64,000 nt of DNA from Vibrio sp. NTOU-M3. GTDB lineage: Bacteria > Pseudomonadota > Gammaproteobacteria > Enterobacterales > Vibrionaceae. The notes below the pieces were generated by a model. It did not search any database. It saw only the letters and a program-made list of their open reading frames with translations, and was not told where the DNA came from. Made by a program: the position numbers and the translations under genes. This document shows, piece by piece, positions 33,857 to 43,305 of the stretch; the stretch's first letter is position 1; every line of letters starts with the position of its first letter. The stretch is from contig NZ_CP162101.1 in assembly GCF_040869035.1 (NCBI RefSeq), positions 620,001 through 684,000 of the forward strand. The letters run 5' to 3'.

Positions 33857-36511
33857 TTAACGAATCGATGCTGGCAGCGACGCCGCTTCCATCATAATGG
33901 TTGCACCCCATGAAGGTTCGTCACGCTCTTCTTTCACAAAACCACGGTTGGTCAACCAAGACACTTTCGTGTCCGTTGTTAAAATTTCTGGATAATAAGT
34001 TTCGCTGCTGACTTTACACGCTTCTATGGTTCCAGCACCGACCGTCACTTCTTCTTTGCCAAGGTAGGTTTCTTGGTAGTCGAATACGGCTAATGACCAA
34101 ATATCTGTCATGTCTGTCAGTGGCGTTTCTACCGTTACCGTTCTCACCCCTGGTCTGATTTCCAATGCAGGATAAACACTGTAATCAAACTCAGACGCCA
34201 AAGGCATATTGGTCGCACTGCCAAACAGCGCAGGTACATTCAGCAACTTTTCAGCATCTGCAATCGCCAGAGGTAGAACAGCTTTTGCCGTCCCCCAGCC
34301 AAACGAACCATCTGGATTAAACCCTTCTTGACCTAAGTAATGATCTGCTGAGCTGTAAGCATTTTCATGACCAATCACATCACCTACACTGTCTTTCATC
34401 GTGACACGCGTTTTCTCAAGTGTGCCTTGCATGTCGGTGATCCAGCTTGGCAGGCCTGTCACCAAAGTCACATCGTCTAGCCAAGAGAACGTGCTGCCTT
34501 GGAACTCAAACTCATAACTAAAGCTTTGAGGTAAGCCATCATTTGCCCATGGCACGGCACGCTGCACATCGTAGACAGTAACATCCCCAACCGCTGCTTG
34601 ATAACCAGCATCAGGTAGTGAGTCTAAACACGCTTGTAGGTTTAGTGGTGTTGCTGGCTCTGGCTTAACAAAGTTATCCAGAATAAACTGTTTTGTTGCC
34701 GCATCAAAGATGTACTCTTCACTACCACGCTCTGCAGCAACGTGCCAAGTGATACGTACAAAACCATCAACCACAGCAAGATAGGTCGCGTTATCCGCAC
34801 CGTAGTTTGACCATGTGGCCTGCGCTTTCACAGATGTCGGTAGTGTCACTTTGCGAAGCTGCTGACCATTGACTGTGATGTCTTCCCATGAACCTGCATC
34901 AGCAAATTTAGTAAACGGTGCACTCCAATCCCAAGAGCGTTTGTAGTAAACAACAGTACCATCAGCCAATAACTGAGCAAAAATATCACCATTGCTCATA
35001 CCCGCCATCGGGATCAGATCAGCATTGTTGGTTGCACCATCGCGATCACTCTCATCCTGAGCTACGGTATCAGCCAATGTGGCTAACCATGTATCAGTCC
35101 CCTCTTTAAAGGCGCTAATACCATTACACATATTGTTGAGTGCAGCATAACGATCTGGGTTACTGGCGATACACCAATCCCCTTTATTGAATGAATAGAA
35201 GCCATCATTCACACTTTGCACGGACAACTTATACGCTACCGCATTATCAGGGAATGTCAGTGCAGTTGGCATGACTTGCCCCCATACCCCTTCATCCGCA
35301 GTTTTGTTCATGATTGAACCAACGTTCAAACCACTCACATCAACCTGCTTCGCACTCGCACGTTCATTCAGGACCGGAGTCGCCATTTCAAGTTCGATGG
35401 ATGCATCATCGTTCACTTTGATGCTGACGATGGTGTCGTTTTCAGCAACCCAACCACCTTCACCCAATACCATTTGATTCGTATTGATTGGCTGTGGTTT
35501 TGATGGATAGAACTGCTCTGCAACGTAATCATAATGATGCTCAACATCAGAGACTGAATCATCCGCTTCAAGCTTTAATGTACCGTACTCTAAACGAAGA
35601 TCTTGGTCAGCAACATCAGCACCACCAAACCAGTTGAGGCCATCGCCTTTCACAAGCTCGCCAAGATCAGTGACAACAGCCTGCTTATTGGCCTCATTTT
35701 CATTCACTTTGTCGGCTAGATTGCTTTCATCCAAACCAATATGATCGCGGTTGATGTCGGACGCAATCGCAGATGGGTCAAAGCTGTCACCAGCAGCATC
35801 GATGTTCGCCACTACATCCTCAAGCACACGAGTAACTTCTTCAACGATCAAAGAGGTAAGCGCTTCAACCGTGATACCCGCTCCAGCCGCTGCTTGCGTT
35901 AGCGCATCAGTGTTGTCTGCCATCACTGAAGCCGTAACTTGAGCAACGCGGTGCAAATTTGCATATTCCGCTTGTTCAGCCGCATCAAATTGGTCAGAGT
36001 TTTTCGCTTCAATGTAGTCTTGTGTGAGGTCTAACGTTGTGCCCAACTTTGCCTGAATCGCTGTTTTCGCTTCTTCTAAGGTTGAGCCTTTTTCAACTTC
36101 ATTTTGTACTAAGGTAGTTAGCGGGCTAATGAATGAAGAACCCGGAGGTGCCGTCAGTTTGTAACTCTTGTTCAGAACGACATCTGGGTTATCAGTGTCA
36201 ATTGTTTGACCCGCAACCACTTCTATTAACAGAACACCTTGATCGATTTGCTCTTGAGTAAGCCCATCAATCGTAAATTCACCGTCATCACCTGTTGTGG
36301 CATTCGGTTCATCATCATCACAAACTTTATTGTCATTTAAGTCCAAACACGCATTAGCCCCTACCAGATAACCATCAGCGGCCTTGGCAGTTAAAGACGT
36401 TGTAGTGGTTGACGTATCTGTACCTGAATTACCAGTATCCGTGCTATCACTACCACATGCTGCTAATCCTAGCGCGATCGCGACGGCTAAAAGTGAACGT
36501 TGAGAATTCAT
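33857..36511 (-). CDS. Large surface/periplasmic lipoprotein of unknown function
   Basis: An 884-residue lipoprotein I do not recognise. The signal peptide ends in the lipobox LGLAAC, so Cys19 would be lipidated. It is followed by a low-complexity linker rich in Ser, Thr, Asp and Gly, typical of surface-exposed Vibrio lipoproteins. Residues about 45-80 read as a calcium-binding-like Asp-rich loop (CLDLNDNKVCDDDEP) with a GEFTIDGL turn, as in carboxypeptidase-regulatory-like domains. The rest is helical (about 110-290), then Trp-rich beta-type sequence with several conserved-looking Trp and Cys residues, ending in MEAASLPASIR. No catalytic motif is apparent. It stands alone between terminators. 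Confidence 0.75.
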   Translation of the reverse strand: MNSQRSLLAVAIALGLAACGSDSTDTGNSGTDTSTTTTSLTAKAADGYLVGANACLDLNDNKVCDDDEPNATTGDDGEFTIDGLTQEQIDQGVLLIEVVAGQTIDTDNPDVVLNKSYKLTAPPGSSFISPLTTLVQNEVEKGSTLEEAKTAIQAKLGTTLDLTQDYIEAKNSDQFDAAEQAEYANLHRVAQVTASVMADNTDALTQAAAGAGITVEALTSLIVEEVTRVLEDVVANIDAAGDSFDPSAIASDINRDHIGLDESNLADKVNENEANKQAVVTDLGELVKGDGLNWFGGADVADQDLRLEYGTLKLEADDSVSDVEHHYDYVAEQFYPSKPQPINTNQMVLGEGGWVAENDTIVSIKVNDDASIELEMATPVLNERASAKQVDVSGLNVGSIMNKTADEGVWGQVMPTALTFPDNAVAYKLSVQSVNDGFYSFNKGDWCIASNPDRYAALNNMCNGISAFKEGTDTWLATLADTVAQDESDRDGATNNADLIPMAGMSNGDIFAQLLADGTVVYYKRSWDWSAPFTKFADAGSWEDITVNGQQLRKVTLPTSVKAQATWSNYGADNATYLAVVDGFVRITWHVAAERGSEEYIFDAATKQFILDNFVKPEPATPLNLQACLDSLPDAGYQAAVGDVTVYDVQRAVPWANDGLPQSFSYEFEFQGSTFSWLDDVTLVTGLPSWITDMQGTLEKTRVTMKDSVGDVIGHENAYSSADHYLGQEGFNPDGSFGWGTAKAVLPLAIADAEKLLNVPALFGSATNMPLASEFDYSVYPALEIRPGVRTVTVETPLTDMTDIWSLAVFDYQETYLGKEEVTVGAGTIEACKVSSETYYPEILTTDTKVSWLTNRGFVKEERDEPSWGATIMMEAASLPASIR

Positions 36512-36838
36512 CTTACCTCTCCGTAATTAATCATCGATGAAAATCCATAAACCAGACATGCATTCACAAAACAACTGGTAACAACACAGCATGTTACAAA
36601 TCCATTGCCTGCGGTTCACAAACATAACAGTAGAGTCAATATTCAAATATGGGCATACTGTGTTTTTGCGAGTCAGATTTTTGACATTAATATCACTTTG
36701 CGTATCACTTCCCAAAAGCAGAAAAATTAATATTTACTAACAAGAAATCAGTAGGTTGGCGATATAAAAAACTGCGACACAATCCTGCTTTGTTATATCT
36801 AGACATAAACGTTAAACCGAGCTTCAAAGATATAAAAA
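36512..36838. other. Intergenic region upstream of the large lipoprotein
   Basis: About 330 bases with no convincing gene on either strand. It presumably contains the lipoprotein promoter; AGAGGTAAG just before its ATG is the ribosome site. Short frames here lack ribosome sites and conserved features. Confidence 0.5.
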
Positions 36839-36860
36839 AGCCCAAAGATCACTTTGGGCT
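36839..36860 (-). terminator. Terminator oriented for a minus-strand gene
   Basis: A 9-bp perfect stem (AGCCCAAAG and complement) with a four-base loop, followed on the minus strand by TTTTTTAT. No intact minus-strand gene ends here, but the C-terminal remnant at 36907 does, which supports a former gene at this place. Confidence 0.7.
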
Positions 36861-36906
36861 AAAAAGCAGTAGAATGCGTCACGCCCCCCTAATAACAAAT
36901 GTCAGA

Positions 36907-37066
36907 CTAAAAGTTATAGATAAGTGTCAGCTCAATACGTGCAATATCATCACTAATCGGTATTCAGATCGGCATAAAGCTTGTACTGATGCTCTATTTT
37001 GACAATCTCCACATGCGGCCATTCAAGTGTATGACAGAGCTTCAATTGGTTATTGCTGTGTAATAT
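36907..37066 (-). pseudogene. Possible remnant of a beta-barrel outer-membrane protein C-terminus
   Basis: Reading leftward, one frame gives LEWPHVEIVKIEHQYKLY and ADLNTD then a stop. Removing a single base near 36960 restores ISDDIARIELTLIYNF and a stop at 36907. The result looks like the last two strands and turn of an outer-membrane beta-barrel, with alternating hydrophobics and a terminal Phe. A terminator follows at the right distance. There is no start or ribosome site, and upstream lies the yibL terminator. This is an interpretation of a short frame; it could be chance. Confidence 0.3.
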
Positions 37067-37067
37067 G

Positions 37068-37094
37068 AAAAAAGCGCCGATTGGCGCTTTTTTT
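37068..37094 (-). terminator. Terminator of yibL
   Basis: An 11-bp stem (AAAAAAGCGCC and complement) with loop GATT; A/T runs on both sides. It overlaps the yibL stop codon. Confidence 0.82.
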
Positions 37095-37449
37095 AGAATT
37101 TCTTCGGAGCAAATCCGGTCATCACATTCAAATGTAGCTCTTTACCAAGCTTGGTCATTGGGTGTACTACCACGAGTCCTTTTACCGATTTCTTCAACTT
37201 TCCAAGATCCGCTTGTTCTGCTTTCGTGATCTCACGAGAAAATGGCATATCCAGTAAGCTCTTGCGCTCTTTGTTCATGTCATATTTTTGCTTACTTTTT
37301 AAAGAGTTTGCTTTCTTTTCCAGCTTTGCCAAATCATCAGTAAACTTACTGATCATCTCATTATCGCCACGAGCTTGGGCAGCATTGAGCTTGTGTCGGC
37401 AAGTATCAATGCGGTTATTCAACTGCTGGATTTCATTTTTTAAGCTCAT
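37093..37449 (-). CDS. yibL: YibL-family ribosome-associated protein
   Basis: A 118-residue basic protein matching E. coli YibL over its second half: MPFSREITKAEQADLGKLKK then SVKGLVVVHPMTKLGKEL and MTGFAPKKF. The first 60 residues form a helical, probably coiled-coil stretch (Lys/Glu/Gln rich). YibL is found associated with ribosomes, but its exact role is not known. It is a single-gene unit with its own terminator, divergent from the DUF4344 protease gene. Confidence 0.85.
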   Translation of the reverse strand: MSLKNEIQQLNNRIDTCRHKLNAAQARGDNEMISKFTDDLAKLEKKANSLKSKQKYDMNKERKSLLDMPFSREITKAEQADLGKLKKSVKGLVVVHPMTKLGKELHLNVMTGFAPKKF

Positions 37450-37588
37450 GATTTCGACTCTTTATCGGTAAATGGGCGCGGAGTATAACACGAAGCCGCA
37501 TAGCTCTCTATTTCTACAGGCATAAGCCGCTATTTTATGTCAGTATTGACGGCAAATATAAATAAACCAACGTTTATAAGGACAACTT

Positions 37589-38362
37589 ATGCGCGTCGCC
37601 GTAACCTTACCGTTACTGATTTCAGTCTTATCGCCTGCCGCCCTTGCTCAACAAAATATTATCATCAACTACACTACCCCTCAGTCACAAGAGGAGCACA
37701 ACATCAAAGTGCGCCTAAAACAGAGTGGCGTGAATGACACTGTTATAGCCCTTTCCGAGCAGTATTTTCCCTTCAATCAAACACTAACCATTCAATATGG
37801 TGGTCAAGAGGGTCCGATGTACGATCCACAAAGTCATAAAGTGCATATCCCCTATTCTTTTTACAGCGAAGCCTTAGGCCACTTCACCAAAAATAAGTAC
37901 GCCGAGCGATTTGGTAAACCAGAGAAAGAAGGTGTGATAGACACCATTCTTCACACGCTTCTACATGAAGCTGGCCATGCCTATATTGCTGACCAAAATA
38001 TTCCCGTTTTAGGTAAAGAAGAAGATGCAGTCGATAATTTTGCCGCCGTTTTAATGCTGCACTATGTCGACGGTGGTGCGGATGCCGCGATCAGCGCTGC
38101 CGATATGTTCGCATTTGAGTCAGAGGATCGGCCAGATTATTACGATTTTGGGGAGTATATTGACGAACATAGCTTCGATCTTCAGCGATATTTCTCCACC
38201 TTGTGCTTAGTTTATGGCAGCGCCCCAGAAAAACATCAATCGCTACTTGATGAAATCGAAAATGACTATTTGACTGAACGAAAAGAGTTTTGCATCTACC
38301 AATTTGACGCCATCAGTAGTAACTGGCATCACTACTTCAAACAAGAACAAAATACGGATTAA
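37589..38362 (+). CDS. Secreted DUF4344-type zinc metallopeptidase
   Basis: A 257-residue exported protein. The signal peptide is MRVAVTLPLLISVLSPAALA, cleaved after ALA. A zincin motif HEAGH lies in TLLHEAGHAYIADQN near residue 130, with the third ligand probably in the following GKEEDAVDNFAA segment. This pattern is that of the DUF4344 putative metallopeptidases. The substrate is unknown. The N-terminus is preceded by AAGGAC. A clear terminator follows. Alternative upstream frames are shadows. Confidence 0.82.
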   Translation: MRVAVTLPLLISVLSPAALAQQNIIINYTTPQSQEEHNIKVRLKQSGVNDTVIALSEQYFPFNQTLTIQYGGQEGPMYDPQSHKVHIPYSFYSEALGHFTKNKYAERFGKPEKEGVIDTILHTLLHEAGHAYIADQNIPVLGKEEDAVDNFAAVLMLHYVDGGADAAISAADMFAFESEDRPDYYDFGEYIDEHSFDLQRYFSTLCLVYGSAPEKHQSLLDEIENDYLTERKEFCIYQFDAISSNWHHYFKQEQNTD

Positions 38363-38368
38363 TTTTCT

Positions 38369-38395
38369 AGAGGTAGCCATAAACTACCTCTTTTT
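38369..38395 (+). terminator. Terminator after the DUF4344 gene
   Basis: An 8-bp perfect stem (AGAGGTAG and complement), seven-base loop, then TTTTT. It follows the stop codon by six bases. The remaining 230 bases up to the next gene show no other structure. Confidence 0.78.
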
Positions 38396-38624
38396 GATTA
38401 GAATAGGTAAAACCATCTAAACCCATAAATTTTATACGGTTTTATACTACCCCGCCATTAGAACTAAAGTCTAATCTCATTTTCTAAACAAATAGTTCAA
38501 GATTCATCTTCATTGGTCGAAAAATTAGCTAACCTTTAGTTTATAAAATCACCTAAACCGAAGGCAAAACACAACAATCATAAATGCCATCATAAACGGC
38601 TATATAAAAAGACAGGATGTACCT

Positions 38625-40286
38625 ATGAGTCTCACTATTAGAACCCGACTTTATGTTCTCTCGCTTGTGCCTCTACTCGTAATTGCACTAGGTATGCTCA
38701 CGTTTACCTATATGAAAACGACAGAATTAAACGATCAACAAATCGAAGTGACCCGCTCTAACATGATGAACATGAAAAAAGCGGAGTTAAAAAACTATAT
38801 TCAAATGGCAAAATCTGCCGTTCAGCCATTTCTGGACCGTGGTGCCACTCTGGAAGAAGCGCTACCAACATTAAAGCAACTTGAATACGGTGAATCAGGT
38901 TATGTCTTTGGTTACGACTCTAAAGGGGTACGAGTCGTTGTGGGTAAAAGTGACAAAGGCGTCGGCGACAATTTCTATAACCTTCAAGACAAGCAAGGTA
39001 ATTATTTAATCCAAGATCTGTTGAAGAACGCCAAAACCGGCGATTTCACCACTTACTACTTCCCTAAGCCAGGTCAAACTGAAGCACTACCTAAATTGAG
39101 TTACTCCATTTTTGTTCCTGAATGGGATTTAATGCTGGGAACTGGTTTCTACACGGATGATATCGATGCAATCGTCAAAGAGATGGAAGATGCCACCACT
39201 GAGGCGCTACAAACCACACTGTCTGCCATCATCGTCTTTTGCTTGGTTATCGCTTTAGGGGTTGCGGCCTTCGCAGTTGCAGTAAACCGCACCATTATGC
39301 GCCCACTCGAATTATTTGATGCTTCAATCAGCTCTTTTGCCAGCGGTGATGCCGACCTAACAGCACGTATGGAGAATTTCAAAGCTCCTGAATTTGCAAA
39401 ACTTAGCCAAAATTTCAATGCCTTTGTCGAAAGCCTTCAGCAGATCATTCGCCAAGTGAGCCAAGCAGGCCAGCAAGTCGTGGCTGAGACCGACAACATG
39501 TCTCACCGAGCAGCACAAGTGGATGAAATTGCTTCTGGTCAACGCTCTGAAACAGAGCAAGTGGCAACAGCAATGACCGAAATGACAACGACCGCACAAG
39601 AGATCTCAAGCAACGCCAATCAAGCCGCACAATCAGCAAGGGATGCCGATGACAACGCTAAAGATGCACAGAACATTGTGAATTCTGCTGCGAAATCCGT
39701 TGAGAGTTTAGCCAGTGAAGTATCTCAAGCTAATGACGTAGTTTCACGACTAGAAGGTGATGTACAGAATATTTCCTCTTCACTGGAGGTAATTCAAGAC
39801 ATTGCAGAACAGACCAACCTGCTTGCGTTAAATGCAGCCATTGAGGCCGCTCGAGCTGGTGAACAAGGCCGTGGATTTGCCGTCGTTGCCGACGAAGTTC
39901 GTAAACTTGCCAGCAGAACACAAGACAGTACTGGCGAAATTCACCAAATGATAGAGCAGTTGAAGGCCGCTTCTGATGCCGCTGTAAAAGCTATGGAATC
40001 GAGTCAAAACCGCAGTGCCAGCACCGTGGAAGAAGCCAATGCCGCCGCAGAAGCGCTGGTTAAAATTCAACAATCTATTGGTACTATCATGGACATGAAC
40101 TCACTCATCGCAACTGCGACAGAGGAGCAAAGTATTGTCGGACAAGAAATCTCACAGCGTGTCGTAGTTATCTCAGACCAAAGTTCTCAATCTGCCGATC
40201 TCGCCAACGAGAACCGTGCCGGTAGCCAAAACCTCAACCATACCGCTAACGAGTTGTACGACTTGGTTGCACGATTCAAAGTTTAA
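38625..40286 (+). CDS. Methyl-accepting chemotaxis protein with a periplasmic Cache domain
   Basis: A transmembrane chemoreceptor of 553 residues. TM1 is at about 12-31, then an sCache-type periplasmic sensor at about 35-190 with the [10 protein letters not shown] and [12 protein letters not shown] strands, TM2 at about 197-219, HAMP at about 220-275 and the MCP signalling domain at about 280-553 with the highly conserved tip ([20 protein letters not shown]; 20 residues). There is no NWETF-like C-terminal pentapeptide. sCache domains often bind small carboxylates; the ligand is not evident. It is a lone gene with a strong terminator. Confidence 0.93.
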   Translation: MSLTIRTRLYVLSLVPLLVIALGMLTFTYMKTTELNDQQIEVTRSNMMNMKKAELKNYIQMAKSAVQPFLDRGATLEEALPTLKQLEYGESGYVFGYDSKGVRVVVGKSDKGVGDNFYNLQDKQGNYLIQDLLKNAKTGDFTTYYFPKPGQTEALPKLSYSIFVPEWDLMLGTGFYTDDIDAIVKEMEDATTEALQTTLSAIIVFCLVIALGVAAFAVAVNRTIMRPLELFDASISSFASGDADLTARMENFKAPEFAKLSQNFNAFVESLQQIIRQVSQAGQQVVAETDNMSHRAAQVDEIASGQRSETEQVATAMTEMTTTAQEISSNANQAAQSARDADDNAKDAQNIVNSAAKSVESLASEVSQANDVVSRLEGDVQNISSSLEVIQDIAEQTNLLALNAAIEAARAGEQGRGFAVVADEVRKLASRTQDSTGEIHQMIEQLKAASDAAVKAMESSQNRSASTVEEANAAAEALVKIQQSIGTIMDMNSLIATATEEQSIVGQEISQRVVVISDQSSQSADLANENRAGSQNLNHTANELYDLVARFKV

Positions 40287-40311
40287 ACCGATATTTACAC
40301 TGTAAAATATA

Positions 40312-40337
40312 GCCACGGTGAACACCGTGGCTTTTTT
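40312..40337 (+). terminator. Terminator after the Cache chemoreceptor
   Basis: A perfect 9-bp GC-rich stem (GCCACGGTG and complement) with a two-base gap, followed by six T. Confidence 0.88.
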
Positions 40338-40448
40338 ATACCGCTTCTTTTTCACATAAACTTGCCTGTAGGAGCAATAACTTGCTCAATACTGGGCAGT
40401 TTATTGCTTAACTCAACCTAACCCACTGATTATACAGCCCTTAATCCT

Positions 40449-40464
40449 TGGCATCCCCCTTGCT
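40449..40464 (+). promoter_or_regulatory. Sigma-54 promoter of the hcp operon
   Basis: TGGCAT-CCCCC-TTGCT fits the sigma-54 consensus TGGCAC-N5-TTGCW at all but one base, with GG and GC separated by exactly ten bases. It lies 70 bases before the hcp ATG. In V. cholerae the hcp operons are driven by RpoN with the activator VasH, so the same control is expected. Confidence 0.85.
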
Positions 40465-40533
40465 CTATCCTCTTCGTTCAATCACAAACTCAATCAACCA
40501 CTCATTCAAAAATGGATTAAAGGAAGGATTACG

Positions 40534-41052
40534 ATGCCAACTCCATGTTATATCTCTATCGAAGGTCAGGTTCAGGGCCTTATCACTGCTGGCGCATGTA
40601 CTGCAGATTCTATCGGTGACTCTTACGTGGAAGGCCACGAAGATGAAATGCTGGTACAAAAATTCGACCACGTTGTGACAGTTCCAACAGACCCACAATC
40701 AGGTCAGCCAGCAGGTCAACGTGTTCACAAACCATTCCAGTTCACAGTATCACTGAACAAAGCCGTTCCTCTGCTATACAACGCACTGGCATCGGGTGAG
40801 AAGCTGTCTTCTGTTGAGCTTAAGTGGTACCGCACTTCAATCGAAGGTAAACAAGAAAACTTCTTTACTACCAAGCTTGAGAACGCCTCTATCGTTGATA
40901 TCCAGTGTGAAATGCCACACTGCCAAGACCCAGCGATGTCTGACTTCACGCAAAACCTAACCGTGTCTCTGACTTACCGTAAAATTACGTGGGACCACGT
41001 GAATGCAGGTACTTCAGGCTCTGATGACTGGCGTAAGCCAGTTGAAGCGTAA
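40534..41052 (+). CDS. hcp: T6SS tube protein Hcp
   Basis: A 172-residue haemolysin-coregulated protein that stacks as hexamer rings to form the T6SS inner tube. Its sequence is close to the V. cholerae Hcp as I remember it: PTPCYISIEGQVQGLITAGA at the N-terminus, VTVPTDPQSGQPAGQRVHK, and RKITWDHVNAGTSGSDDWRK at the C-terminus. The ribosome site GGAAGGA precedes the ATG. It is followed by two hairpins and then vgrG in the same direction. The main sheath/baseplate genes are not in this window, so this is an auxiliary cluster. Confidence 0.97.
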   Translation: MPTPCYISIEGQVQGLITAGACTADSIGDSYVEGHEDEMLVQKFDHVVTVPTDPQSGQPAGQRVHKPFQFTVSLNKAVPLLYNALASGEKLSSVELKWYRTSIEGKQENFFTTKLENASIVDIQCEMPHCQDPAMSDFTQNLTVSLTYRKITWDHVNAGTSGSDDWRKPVEA

Positions 41053-41076
41053 GCTTTGACTTGAATTCAGTAACTC

Positions 41077-41108
41077 CAGCATTGCAGTGCGTTATCATTG
41101 CAATGCTG
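41077..41108 (+). repeat. Stem-loop 1 in the hcp-vgrG gap
   Basis: A perfect 10-bp stem (CAGCATTGCA and complement) with a 12-base loop, starting 24 bases after the hcp stop. No T-tract, so a role in mRNA stability or processing is plausible. Confidence 0.65.
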
Positions 41109-41124
41109 AATACTCAAGGAAAAG

Positions 41125-41167
41125 CCTTAAGCAAGGCGCAGCACCGCTGTTTCTTGCTTAAGGTTTT
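41125..41167 (+). terminator. Stem-loop 2 in the hcp-vgrG gap, attenuator-like
   Basis: A perfect 11-bp stem (CCTTAAGCAAG and complement) with a 17-base loop, followed by TTTTAA. It could terminate part of the transcripts after hcp and so give more Hcp than VgrG, which fits the stoichiometry of the machine. Confidence 0.6.
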
Positions 41168-41196
41168 AACGCTTATAGCGGGATAAGGACAGAAGT

Positions 41197-43305
41197 ATGG
41201 CAACGTTGAATTTCAATCTGCGCGTCGATGGGCTAGAAGACGGCACCTTAGTGGTTCGGGAATATCATGGCAGTGACTCCCTTTCTCAAAGTCGCTTGGA
41301 TGATGGTAGCCTGTGTCATGGTTACCGATATGAACTGGCACTGGCCAGCCGTAAAGCCAACCTCACCGCTGACCAAGTGGTGGATAAGACCATTCAGTTG
41401 GAAATTGAACTCAACGGTCAGATTGTTCAACGGGTTCATGGTATTGCCCGTAACTTCACCAAGGGTGACACCGGCCATCATCACACCTTCTATGCCTTAA
41501 CCTTAGTTCCTGCCCTTGAACGTTTATCCCTGCGCCATAACAGCCGTATCTTCCAGTTAAAAACCGTCCCTGAAATTCTCTCGGTTCTGCTTCAGGAAAT
41601 GGGGATTAACGACTATGCCTTTTCCTTAAAGCGTGACTGTGCTCAGCGTGAGTTCTGTGTTCAATACCGAGAAACCGATTTAGATTTTCTGCATCGCTTA
41701 GCGGCCGAAGAAGGTTTGGTGTACAGCTTTATCCATGAAGAGGGAAAACACACCCTGTTGTTTACCGACTCCAGTGAAAGCCTCCCTCAACTTGGTTTGC
41801 CTGTCCCTTACAACGTATTAAGTGGCGGCGCCATCGATACGCCTTACATCTCTCAATTAGAAACCCACACTCAAACGGAAGTCAGTCATACCGCATTAAA
41901 AGACTACAGCTTTAAAAAGCCCGCTTATGGGTTTGAGCAACAAGCTCTTGGCACTGAGATGACTTACCAACGCACTGACGTGTATGAACACTTTGATGCA
42001 CCGGGACGTTTTAAAGACGATGATAATGGCAAAGCGTTTAACCAAATCCGCTTAGACTACCTCAGACGTGATGCCCATACTGCAACCGGGAAAAGTAACC
42101 ACCCGCAGCTTCAGTCTGGTTACAAGTTTGACCTGCAAGAGCACCTTGATACGGCATTAAACCGAGACTGGTTAGTGGTTCAGGTTCACCATCAAGGGAC
42201 TCAGCATCAAGCTTTGGAAGAAGAAGGGGGCAACGGCACCACCACTTACACCAACCAGTTCAAACTGGTGCCCGCGAACATCACTTGGCAGGCTACGCCC
42301 CAAAGTAAACCTCAGGTGGATGGCCCGATGATTGCCACTGTCGTGGGCCCTGAAGGGGAAGAAATCTTCTGTGATGAACATGGCCGGGTCAAAATCCACT
42401 TCCCTTGGGACCGCTACTCGAATGGGGATGATAAGAGCTCATGCTGGGTACGCGTCTCACAAGGCTGGGCGGGCAGTCAATACGGCATGATGGCCATTCC
42501 TCGCATTGGTCATGAAGTCATTGTCTCATTCCTAAACGGTGACCCAGACCAGCCGATTATCACTGGCCGTACCTATCACGCGACCAACACTTCGCCTTAC
42601 ACATTGCCGGACAATAAAACCAAAACCGTGATACGCAGTGAAACTCATCAAGGCAGTGGTTTTAATGAAATCAGTTTTGAAGACCAAGCGGGGGTAGAGC
42701 AGGTTTACTTACATGCTCAGAAAGACTTTGACGCAGAAATCAAGAACGACCACACCACACACATTAAGCACGATAAGCACCTGACGGTGGAGAATGACAG
42801 CTTTACGCAGGTGAAGAATAACCAGCACACCACGATTGGTGCTGAAAGCCGCAACAAAGTCGGCGCAGATGCCACGGTAAACATCAATGGTTCACTGCAT
42901 CAAAAAGTTGCAGCAACAACCGCAATAGATTCCGGTGAGGAAGTCCACCTCAAAGGTGGCAACAAAGTGGTGTTAGATGCCGGCAGTGAAATCACCATAA
43001 AAGCCGGCGGCGCTTTTGTGAGAGTTGATGCAGCAGGCGTACACCTTGTAGGCCCCGCCATTAATATGAACTCTGGTGGCAGCGCAGGTAGTGGCAGTGG
43101 TTACGGTGGCATAGAAGCAGCACTTCCAATGGGGTTAGAAGCGCTGGCTGCGCCAGAGGAGTTGTCTTTTGTTCAGCCTTCCGCAACGTTAATTCAACAA
43201 GTCATTGCCGATGTACGAACTGAAATGCCCATCACACAAGTATGCCAGAAAAAGGCGGATGGTAGCTGCCCTCTCAGTGACTGTCCGTGTGGGAACAATT
43301 CATGA
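41197..43305 (+). CDS. vgrG: T6SS spike protein VgrG
   Basis: A 702-residue VgrG, the length of V. cholerae VgrG-2 (VCA0018, about 694). The gp27-like base covers about 1-380 and the OB-fold region follows at about 390-480 ([19 protein letters not shown], then [10 protein letters not shown] and [19 protein letters not shown]). The beta-helix spike runs to about 620. There is no enzymatic extension. After a Gly/Ser linker the tail carries four cysteines in the last 20 residues (C683, C691, C696, C698). It probably carries the effector encoded downstream, recruited by the DUF4123 chaperone. The ribosome site AAGGA precedes the start; the stop overlaps the next start (ATGA). Confidence 0.96.
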   Translation: MATLNFNLRVDGLEDGTLVVREYHGSDSLSQSRLDDGSLCHGYRYELALASRKANLTADQVVDKTIQLEIELNGQIVQRVHGIARNFTKGDTGHHHTFYALTLVPALERLSLRHNSRIFQLKTVPEILSVLLQEMGINDYAFSLKRDCAQREFCVQYRETDLDFLHRLAAEEGLVYSFIHEEGKHTLLFTDSSESLPQLGLPVPYNVLSGGAIDTPYISQLETHTQTEVSHTALKDYSFKKPAYGFEQQALGTEMTYQRTDVYEHFDAPGRFKDDDNGKAFNQIRLDYLRRDAHTATGKSNHPQLQSGYKFDLQEHLDTALNRDWLVVQVHHQGTQHQALEEEGGNGTTTYTNQFKLVPANITWQATPQSKPQVDGPMIATVVGPEGEEIFCDEHGRVKIHFPWDRYSNGDDKSSCWVRVSQGWAGSQYGMMAIPRIGHEVIVSFLNGDPDQPIITGRTYHATNTSPYTLPDNKTKTVIRSETHQGSGFNEISFEDQAGVEQVYLHAQKDFDAEIKNDHTTHIKHDKHLTVENDSFTQVKNNQHTTIGAESRNKVGADATVNINGSLHQKVAATTAIDSGEEVHLKGGNKVVLDAGSEITIKAGGAFVRVDAAGVHLVGPAINMNSGGSAGSGSGYGGIEAALPMGLEALAAPEELSFVQPSATLIQQVIADVRTEMPITQVCQKKADGSCPLSDCPCGNNS

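Noticed and set aside
36790..37002. A 70-residue plus-strand frame over the terminator and the remnant
   Set aside because: It runs through a terminator hairpin and is antisense to the barrel-like remnant; no ribosome site.
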